From an uncultured Lachnospiraceae bacterium (GTDB taxonomy: Bacteria > Bacillota_A > Clostridia > Lachnospirales > Lachnospiraceae): a stretch of 18,288 nucleotides of DNA. The stretch is taken from contig CAJUOF010000001.1 of the NCBI GenBank assembly GCA_910587905.1, positions 1 to 18,288 of the forward strand, read 5' to 3'. Below the pieces are notes generated by a model, which made no database searches, was not told where the DNA came from, and saw nothing but the letters and a program-made list of their open reading frames with translations. This document shows, one piece after another, positions 12,846 through 18,288 of this stretch. A program made the position numbers and the translations under genes. Each line of letters begins with the position of its first letter. Positions within the stretch are counted from its first letter, which is position 1.

Positions 12846-14570
12846 ATGAGACGATTGTTCAAGAAAACTCCTTCGAATTCTTACATTAAGACAGAGACGA
12901 AAGGGACGGAGGCACAGCCGGAGGTGCCCCAGGGAATGTGGCGCAAATGCAACAAATGTGGTGCGCCGATTTATTCGGAGGACGTGAAGGCGGGGCATTA
13001 TATCTGTCCCAAGTGCGGTGGATATTTCCGGATTCATGCCAGGAGGCGGATCGAGATGCTGGCGGATGCGGGGAGCTTTGAAGAGTGGGATGCGGGGCTT
13101 CCTGTCTCCAATCCGCTGGGGATTTCCGGCTATCCGAAGAAGCTCTCGGAGCTTCGGGAGAAGACGGGGCTTGACGAGGCGGTGATAACCGGAAGGATGT
13201 CCATGGGCGGCCATGAGACGGTGGTGGGCGTCATGGACGGGCGGTTTATTATGGGAAGTATGGGAAGGAACGTGGGGGAGAAGATTGCCAGGGCTGCGGA
13301 GCGGGCTACGGCTCTCGGGCTTCCCCTGATTTTGTTCTGTTGCTCCGGCGGGGCCAGGATGCAGGAGGGGATCGTCTCTCTCATGCAGATGGCGAAGACG
13401 GCGGCGGCCCTGAAACGGCACAGCGAGGCCGGGCTTTTGTTTATTTCTGTGCTGACAGACCCTACCACCGGCGGGGTGACGGCCAGCTTTGCCATGCTGG
13501 GTGACGTGATTTTAGCGGAACCGGGCTCCCTCATTGGCTTCGCCGGGCCCAGGGTCATCGAGCAGACCATCGGCCAGAAATTGCCGGAGGGCTTTCAGCG
13601 GGCGGAATTTTTGGTGGAGCACGGGTTCGTGGACGCCATTCTTCCCAGGGAGGAATCCAGGCAAACGCTGACCCGTCTGTTGGCGTTTCATGAGAGAATG
13701 GATCGCGGGGAGGAACAGAAAGCGGAGGATTGGCCGGAAGCTGGACCGGACAGACAGGGCTTTGCGGAGCCCGCCGGCGGAGAGGAAACTATTTCTGCCT
13801 GGGAGAGGGTCAAACGTTCCAGGAAACAGGGAAGACTCACCGGACTTGACTATATTCAGGGGATTTTCACGGATTTCACGGAGCTTCACGGGGACCGGGC
13901 GTTCGGGGATGACCGGGCCGTCGTGGGTGGGATCGCTTATTTTCACGGCAGGCCGGTGACGGTTATTGCTCAGCAAAAGGGGCGGAACACAAGGGAAAAT
14001 ATCGAGCGGAATTTTTCCATGCCGTCCCCGGAGGGCTACCGGAAAGCGCTTCGCCTGATGAAGGAGGCGGAGAAATTCGGCCGACCGGTCTTCTGCTTCG
14101 TGGACACGCCGGGGGCCTTCTGCGGGATGGAGGCTGAGGAACGGGGACAGGGAGAGGCCATTGCGAGGAACCTGTTCGAGCTCTCGGCGCTGAAGGTCCC
14201 GGTGCTCTCCGTGGTCATCGGGGAGGGCGGGAGCGGCGGAGCACTGGCCCTGGCGGTGGCCGACGAGGTCTGGATGCTGGAAAATGCGGTTTATTCTGTG
14301 CTCTCGCCGGAAGGTTTTGCGTCTATTCTCTGGAAGGACAGCAAGCGGGCGGATGAGGCGGCAAAGGTCATGCGGATCACGGCGGGGGATTTAAAGGCCC
14401 TGGGAATCGTGGAGCGGGTGATCCCGGAGCCTGTGCCTGCAGGAAAGAAGAGTGCCGGGGAGATCTGCGAACGCTTGGCGGAGGGCTTTGAGGAATTTCT
14501 TGCCCGGTACGGGGCTTTGAGCGGGGAAGAACTTGCAGCCCACAGATATGAGCGATTCCGGAATATGTAA
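12846..14570 (+). CDS. accDA: Acetyl-CoA carboxylase carboxyltransferase, fused beta-alpha subunit
   Basis: A single chain of 574 residues joining AccD and AccA, which transfer the carboxyl group from biotin to acetyl-CoA. Residues 35-57 form a four-cysteine zinc finger (C35, C38, C54, C57). The AccD crotonase-like core has FCCSGGARMQEG (164-175) and TTGGVTASFA (207-216). A hydrophilic linker at about 286-316 leads into AccA, which begins at SAWERVKRSRK and shows ELHGDRAFGDD, DTPGAFCG (420-427) and GEGGSGGALALAVAD (459-473). The usual N-terminal helical stretch of free AccA (about 40 residues) is absent, replaced by the linker. The frame is continuous, so this is a true fusion. Fusions of this kind are known in some clostridia. 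It starts 21 bases after accC. Confidence 0.93.
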   Translation: MRRLFKKTPSNSYIKTETKGTEAQPEVPQGMWRKCNKCGAPIYSEDVKAGHYICPKCGGYFRIHARRRIEMLADAGSFEEWDAGLPVSNPLGISGYPKKLSELREKTGLDEAVITGRMSMGGHETVVGVMDGRFIMGSMGRNVGEKIARAAERATALGLPLILFCCSGGARMQEGIVSLMQMAKTAAALKRHSEAGLLFISVLTDPTTGGVTASFAMLGDVILAEPGSLIGFAGPRVIEQTIGQKLPEGFQRAEFLVEHGFVDAILPREESRQTLTRLLAFHERMDRGEEQKAEDWPEAGPDRQGFAEPAGGEETISAWERVKRSRKQGRLTGLDYIQGIFTDFTELHGDRAFGDDRAVVGGIAYFHGRPVTVIAQQKGRNTRENIERNFSMPSPEGYRKALRLMKEAEKFGRPVFCFVDTPGAFCGMEAEERGQGEAIARNLFELSALKVPVLSVVIGEGGSGGALALAVADEVWMLENAVYSVLSPEGFASILWKDSKRADEAAKVMRITAGDLKALGIVERVIPEPVPAGKKSAGEICERLAEGFEEFLARYGALSGEELAAHRYERFRNM

Positions 14571-14631
14571 GAGAATGTAAGGAGCAGGACTGCGGGCCGG
14601 CGGAGGGAAAATACCCGGAAAGAGGTAAATT

Positions 14632-15687
14632 ATGAAGAGAAAGCCACTGATAATCGGAGAGTTAAGGGCGGAGCGTCCTTTGATCCAAGGAGGAATGGGC
14701 GTGGGAATCAGCCTGTCACGCCTTGCAGGGGCCGTGGCGAGGGAGGGCGGAATCGGTATGATCTCCACGGCTCAAATCGGATTTCGGGAGCCGGAATTCG
14801 AGCGGGCGCCCATAGACACCAACCTGCGGTGTATCGGGAAGGAACTCGAGAAGGCCAGGGAGCTTGCTCCAAGGGGGGTCATCGGTTGTAACATCATGGT
14901 GGCTACCAGGCGCTACGAGGATTATGTGCGGGCGGCGGCGAGGGCCGGGGCAGATTTGATTGCGTCGGGGGCGGGCCTTCCGGCGAAGCTTCCGGAGCTC
15001 ACGGAGGGCTTTCGGACAAAGCTTGCGCCCATCGTCTCATCCCTCAAGGCGGCCTCGGTGATCTGTAAGCTCTGGGATCGCCATTATAAAACGGCGCCGG
15101 ACCTGGTGATCGTCGAAGGGCCGGAGGCAGGAGGCCACCTGGGTTTTGACGAGGAGACCTTGTCCCGTCTGGAGACCCTGGATTACGGGAAGGAGATTCG
15201 GGGAATCATGGCTCATGTGCGCCGGTATGAGGAAAAGTACGGGAAGAGGATTCCCGTGGTGGCCGCCGGCGGAATTTACACCATGGCGGACGCAGATTAT
15301 TACCTGGAGGAGCTGGAGGTGGACGGAATCCAGGTGGCGACCCGCTTCGTGACCACGGAGGAATGCGACGCTCCCATGGCCTACAAGCAGGCCTATCTGG
15401 ACGCCAAAAAGGAGGACATCGTGATCACGAAAAGCCCGGTGGGAATGCCCGGCCGGGCCATAAAGAACCGCTTCCTGGAGGAGGCGGGGAGGGCGAGGAA
15501 ACCGGCAAAAAAGTGCCTCCAGTGCCTGGAAAAGTGCAATCCCAAAGAAACGCCTTACTGCATTACGGAGGCCCTCGTCAATGCGGCGAAAGGAAAAATC
15601 CAGGATGCCCTGCTTTTCTGCGGGGCGAAGGCGTATCTGGCTGACCGGATTGAGACGGTCCATGAGGTGATGGCGGATCTGATGTGA
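14632..15687 (+). CDS. FabK/nitronate monooxygenase-like flavoprotein with Cys cluster
   Basis: A TIM-barrel FMN protein (2-nitropropane dioxygenase/nitronate monooxygenase superfamily, PF03060 type) of 351 residues, distinct from the FabK upstream. Seen are RPLIQGGMGVGISL at the N-terminus, VIGCNIMVATRRY, the His169 motif PEAGGHLGF, the phosphate site PVVAAGGIYTMADA, and GIQVATRFVTTEE. Unlike FabK it ends in a cysteine cluster, C295, C298, C302 and C310 (KKCLQCLEKCNPKETPYC), suggestive of a metal or iron-sulfur site, though that is inference. AAAGAGG six bases before ATG 14632 and a terminator just after the stop place it as the last gene of the fab/acc operon. It could be an accessory enoyl reductase, a nitronate detoxifier, or a lipid-related flavoenzyme; the substrate is not readable. 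Confidence 0.82.
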   Translation: MKRKPLIIGELRAERPLIQGGMGVGISLSRLAGAVAREGGIGMISTAQIGFREPEFERAPIDTNLRCIGKELEKARELAPRGVIGCNIMVATRRYEDYVRAAARAGADLIASGAGLPAKLPELTEGFRTKLAPIVSSLKAASVICKLWDRHYKTAPDLVIVEGPEAGGHLGFDEETLSRLETLDYGKEIRGIMAHVRRYEEKYGKRIPVVAAGGIYTMADADYYLEELEVDGIQVATRFVTTEECDAPMAYKQAYLDAKKEDIVITKSPVGMPGRAIKNRFLEEAGRARKPAKKCLQCLEKCNPKETPYCITEALVNAAKGKIQDALLFCGAKAYLADRIETVHEVMADLM

Positions 15688-15705
15688 CTTTTCGAGTGGT
15701 TTTGG

Positions 15706-15734
15706 AAGGGACGGAATGATTTCCGTCCTTTTTT
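15706..15734 (+). terminator. Rho-independent terminator of the fab/acc operon
   Basis: GGACGGAA (15709-15716) pairs with TTCCGTCC (15721-15728) around a TGAT loop, followed by TTTTTT. It lies 20 bases after the last operon gene. Confidence 0.88.
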
Positions 15735-15771
15735 CATATTCTGAAACGAGAGCTTGAGACGGGGGTTCGGA

Positions 15772-16524
15772 ATGTTAAATTATCTGTGGGGGATCATGAT
15801 ACTCGTGGGCGTTTTTTGGGGGATCCTTTCCGGAAGGCCGGCGGAGCTGACGGACGGAATTCTGACGGGGGCGAAGGACGCCGTCTCCCTCTGCATCACC
15901 ATGGCGGGAGTCATGGCCTTCTGGTGCGGGATCATGGAGGTGGCGAAGGAGGTGGGGATCATAAGGGGATTGACCCGCCTTCTGCGGCCTTTTGTGCGGT
16001 TTCTGTTTCCGGGGATCCCGGAGGGGCATAAGGCGGCGGACGAGATTTCGACCAACATTGCGGCCAACGTGCTGGGGCTCGGATGGGCTGCGACTCCGGC
16101 AGGGTTAAAGGCTATGGAGAGCCTGGAGGAGCTGGAGAAGGAACGGCAGAAGGCCGGGACGGAAGGCAATGGCGGGCGCAGGAAAGGAATGGAGGGGTTG
16201 GCGGGAAGACGGGCGGACATGGAGCGGCAGGGGCCGCAGGTTGCGGAAAACGGCCGGAATAACAGGAAAGATCAAAAAGGCGGCCGGCCGGGACTGCGGC
16301 GGCCCGCCGTGCCGAGAGGAACCGCCAGCAATGAGATGTGCACGTTCCTGATCTTAAATATCTCGTCCCTGCAGCTCATTCCGGTGAACATGATCGCCTA
16401 CCGGAGTCAGTACGGGGCGGTGAACCCGGCGGCCATCGTCGGACCGGCGATTGTAGCGACGGCGGTGAGCACGGCGGTGGCGGTTGTTTTTTGTAGGGTG
16501 ATGGATAGAAGGCGGAGAGTGTGA
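15772..16524 (+). CDS. spmA: Spore maturation protein A with internal insertion
   Basis: A membrane protein related to SpmA of Bacillus, which acts with SpmB in spore core dehydration. Helices are visible at residues 3-20, 38-55, about 93-112 (less hydrophobic) and 221-243. Family blocks are DEISTNIAANVLGLGWAATPAGLKAME (89-115) and ASNEMCTFLILNISSLQLIPVNMIAYRSQYG (185-215). Between them, about residues 120-185 are a charged, Gly/Arg-rich stretch where typical SpmA has a linker of only about 10 residues, so the chain is 250 instead of roughly 195. No spmB follows, although the two are usually adjacent; AT-rich accessory DNA begins instead. ATG 15772 gives the family N-terminus MLNYLWG. Its ribosome site is poor (GGGGG), and a TTG at 15754 is a weaker alternative. 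Confidence 0.87.
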   Translation: MLNYLWGIMILVGVFWGILSGRPAELTDGILTGAKDAVSLCITMAGVMAFWCGIMEVAKEVGIIRGLTRLLRPFVRFLFPGIPEGHKAADEISTNIAANVLGLGWAATPAGLKAMESLEELEKERQKAGTEGNGGRRKGMEGLAGRRADMERQGPQVAENGRNNRKDQKGGRPGLRRPAVPRGTASNEMCTFLILNISSLQLIPVNMIAYRSQYGAVNPAAIVGPAIVATAVSTAVAVVFCRVMDRRRRV

Positions 16525-16551
16525 TGATTCTCCGCCCCATTTATTTGTTTT
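16511..16551 (+). terminator. Rho-independent terminator overlapping the spmA stop
   Basis: GGCGGAGA (16511-16518) pairs with TCTCCGCC (16529-16536) around a 10-base loop that contains the spmA stop codon, followed by a T-rich tail. It marks the end of the GC-rich host-like block. Confidence 0.75.
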
Positions 16552-16641
16552 AATCTAATGTTTTATCGGTTGTATATAAGAAAATATGTAAAAAAAAGCG
16601 GGATATGGCATACATGAAATTATAATATTATTGGGTTGTAT

Positions 16642-16670
16642 ATTGCAATTGACATATGAAATTTGCAAAT
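16642..16670. promoter_or_regulatory. Twin palindromes flanking the -35 element
   Basis: ATTGCAAT (16642-16649) and ATTTGCAAAT (16661-16670) are each self-complementary. Their centres are 20 bp apart, about two helical turns, and they bracket the -35 box. This is the geometry expected for a cooperative repressor site, though AT-rich DNA makes short palindromes likely by chance. Confidence 0.45.
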
Positions 16671-16677
16671 ATATAAT
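16649..16677 (+). promoter_or_regulatory. Perfect-consensus sigma-A promoter
   Basis: TTGACA (16649-16654), a 17-bp spacer, and TATAAT (16672-16677) lie 30 bases before the recombinase-like gene. All twelve hexamer bases match consensus. Confidence 0.85.
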
Positions 16678-16706
16678 AATATAAAATATTGGGAAGGACT
16701 AATTGT

Positions 16707-17687
16707 ATGAATTATCAAAAAATTATTGATGACTTTATAACAGAATATCCAGATTATAAAAGTGATGTAATGAATTTTACCGAGTATCTGGAAATACATT
16801 GGGGAAATTCTTTGTCGGGAGAACCACTTCGTATTTTACTTAAGGGTATAGATGTTGAATGTATATTACAGAGCCTGATTTATAATGTGGAAAACATAAA
16901 GCGGTATAAGAGCAAGACAAAGGCTAAACGGTATGCTACCGTGGTAGGATTGTTTTTTAATTACATCCGAAAGACTACAGATATTGCAAACCCAGAATTA
17001 TATGATGCAATTTCTTTCAACCGTCTGCGGGAAAACTCATATATGAAACAAATGATGGCCTATATTGAGAAATGTGATTTGCTTGCGGGTATCGTTGAAC
17101 AGGAACCGTTGACGTTTATGCAGGCCGAAGAACTTTTGGCATGGTCAAATGAACAGCTTGAAGATACAGAATGGGGAGGGGCTACGGATCTTAAGAAAGC
17201 AATGGCGGCTATCGGAATAAAGATGATGATGCTTTATGGGATCACATATCGTGAATTGAGAAAAATCAAATGGGAGAATTTTGATGAATATTATGGCTTT
17301 ATTACAGTAAATGGCTTTGAACTTCGTTTGCCGCCCAAATTGTCAAGACAGTTACAGCAAGTGCAGAAATTTGTTTTTCAGAATAAATTGAAGAGTAAAG
17401 CGGACCTGCTTTTGACAGATGGAAATGGAGAACCCTGGGGAGAAATTACATCTTCTTCTGGGATTCCTGACTACTTAGGAACTTTGCTAGAAGTGACAAG
17501 TGTAACAAGTATTGTCAAATATGGGATTGGACAACTTCTCAAGGCTGGGTTAAGCGATTCTGTAATTAAAAAAATAACAGGCGCAAGTGATAAACTGATT
17601 CAAGGGTGTCTCTTGACAGAGGATGATGAACTTAAAAAGATTATAAATAATAAAATTGTTATGGCAGAGTTGTATTATGAGTTTTAG
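16707..17687 (+). CDS. Tyrosine-recombinase-like protein lacking catalytic residues
   Basis: A 326-residue protein with integrase-like layout. A helical N-terminal half (about 1-125) resembles a core-binding domain, followed by a catalytic-domain-like half. LTFMQAEELLAW (135-146) matches the usual domain entry, and YGITYRELRKIKWENFD (177-193) matches the GLRxxELxxLxWxDxD block, but with Thr180 where the first catalytic Arg should be. VTSIVKYGIGQLLKAGLSDSVIKKITGAS (266-294) aligns with the HxLRHT...LGHS block, with Thr267 and Val270 replacing His and Arg, and no clear Tyr nucleophile follows. It is therefore probably a DNA-binding, non-cleaving relative. AAGGA eight bases before ATG 16707 sets the start. 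Codon use is markedly AT-rich compared with everything upstream, suggesting transfer. Confidence 0.6.
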   Translation: MNYQKIIDDFITEYPDYKSDVMNFTEYLEIHWGNSLSGEPLRILLKGIDVECILQSLIYNVENIKRYKSKTKAKRYATVVGLFFNYIRKTTDIANPELYDAISFNRLRENSYMKQMMAYIEKCDLLAGIVEQEPLTFMQAEELLAWSNEQLEDTEWGGATDLKKAMAAIGIKMMMLYGITYRELRKIKWENFDEYYGFITVNGFELRLPPKLSRQLQQVQKFVFQNKLKSKADLLLTDGNGEPWGEITSSSGIPDYLGTLLEVTSVTSIVKYGIGQLLKAGLSDSVIKKITGASDKLIQGCLLTEDDELKKIINNKIVMAELYYEF

Positions 17688-17788
17688 AGAAGATAAGGCA
17701 AACAGTAAATTTGTAAAAAAAGTATCGCACAAAATGATTGTTACTCCTGTGTATAGAAGGAATGATCAATAGTAGGGAGCGTGTAAGA

Positions 17789-18288
17789 ATGGGAATATAC
17801 TTAAATCCGGGAAATGAACAATTTACAGTTTCTGTTAATTCTGAGTTGTATGTGGATAAGACGGAATTGATAACATATACGAACAGCCGGATCGGTAAAG
17901 ACAGACCGTTGATCTGTTCCAGCAGGCCGAGGAGATTTGGAAAAACAATGGCGGTTACTATGCTGTCGGCTTATTACAGTAAAGGATGTTCTTCCGAAAA
18001 GTTGTTTGTAGGGCTTAAAATATACCAGAACGAATTTTTTAAAGTACATTTGAATAAGTATAATGTAATTTTTTTGGATATTCAGTGGATGTACGGAAAT
18101 GCGCTTGAGGAAATGAAGAGAAATCCTTTTGTTAAAGTAGTGAGTTATATTCAGGAACAGGTGATATCCGAGTTAAGAAAGGAATACCCGGAATGTGCCT
18201 TAGACACTGATATTTCATTGCCGTCGGTATTGGCCCAAATTAATGCCAGGACAAAAGAACAGTTTATCATTATTATTGATGAGTGGGA
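17789..18288 (+). CDS. AAA-ATPase-like protein (PF09820 type), 3' end outside window
   Basis: The first 166 codons of an AAA-ATPase-like protein. Visible are the signature YVDKTELITYTN (about 23-34), the modified P-loop SSRPRRFGKTMAVTML (about 45-60) with AYYSKG and LFVGLKIY after it, and a Walker B-like IIIIDEW at the window edge. Members of this family are usually about 500-580 residues and often end in a PD-(D/E)XK nuclease-like domain (DUF1703). They are abundant in gut clostridia and their role is unknown. GGGAG at 17774-17778 lies 10 bases before ATG 17789. AT-rich like the preceding recombinase-like gene and 101 bases after it, it may share that promoter. No terminator is visible between them. 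Confidence 0.85.
   Translation, partial: MGIYLNPGNEQFTVSVNSELYVDKTELITYTNSRIGKDRPLICSSRPRRFGKTMAVTMLSAYYSKGCSSEKLFVGLKIYQNEFFKVHLNKYNVIFLDIQWMYGNALEEMKRNPFVKVVSYIQEQVISELRKEYPECALDTDISLPSVLAQINARTKEQFIIIIDEW

Noticed and set aside
16568..16643. Direct repeat GGTTGTATAT (16568-16577 and 16634-16643) as an attachment site
   Set aside because: It is only 10 bp, AT-rich, and both copies lie in the same intergenic region rather than flanking a module.
1..18288. CRISPR arrays, rRNA, tRNA genes and IS transposases
   Set aside because: No regularly spaced repeats, no tRNA cloverleaf and no transposase motifs were seen on either strand.

Overview
The window suggests a spore-forming, GC-rich gut clostridium, most likely Lachnospiraceae. 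The grounds are strong AGGAGG-type ribosome sites, Gram-positive sigma-A promoters, a clostridial fab/acc gene order (fabH-acpP-fabK-fabD-fabG-fabF-accB-fabZ-accC-accDA), use of FabK rather than FabI, an spmA sporulation gene, and accessory genes (DUF4869, AAA-ATPase-like) that I know mainly from that family. The lineage call is inference from sequence content alone.

Layout. (1) 1-2717: the 3' end of a hexuronate catabolic cluster. It holds a partial D-mannonate oxidoreductase (uxuB type), then a 158-bp imperfect palindrome, then KDPG aldolase (eda) and KDG kinase (kdgK) overlapping by 4 bp, closed by a strong terminator. Together they carry fructuronate-derived carbon through KDG and KDPG to pyruvate and glyceraldehyde-3-phosphate; the dehydratase (uxuA) is not in view. 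(2) 2718-5100: a lower-GC accessory islet. It holds a Phd/YefM antitoxin and PIN-domain toxin pair with its own promoter and palindromic operator candidates. Convergent to it on the minus strand, from a consensus promoter, lie a DUF4869 protein, a small P-loop ATPase whose 3' part appears deleted and frameshifted, and a tiny OadG-like membrane ORF. (3) 5129-15734: a complete type II fatty-acid synthesis and acetyl-CoA carboxylase operon. A near-consensus promoter is followed by a FabT-like palindrome just past the expected transcription start. Genes are tightly packed, often overlapping. Three features stand out: accC carries a frameshift with an in-frame stop, accD and accA are fused in one 574-residue chain, and a second FabK/nitronate-monooxygenase-like flavoprotein with a C-terminal cysteine cluster ends the operon before a terminator. 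(4) 15772-16551: an spmA gene with a long charged insertion and no spmB next to it, closed by a terminator. (5) 16552-18288: an abrupt change to AT-rich DNA. It carries a perfect sigma-A promoter with twin palindromes, a tyrosine-recombinase-like protein lacking the usual catalytic residues, and the start of an AAA-ATPase-like (PF09820 type) protein that runs off the window.

The least explained parts are the DUF4869/P-loop ATPase cassette, the catalytically stripped recombinase-like protein with its operator-like promoter, and the broken accC inside an otherwise intact essential operon. Two enzymes (FabH and SpmA) also carry charged, low-complexity internal insertions.
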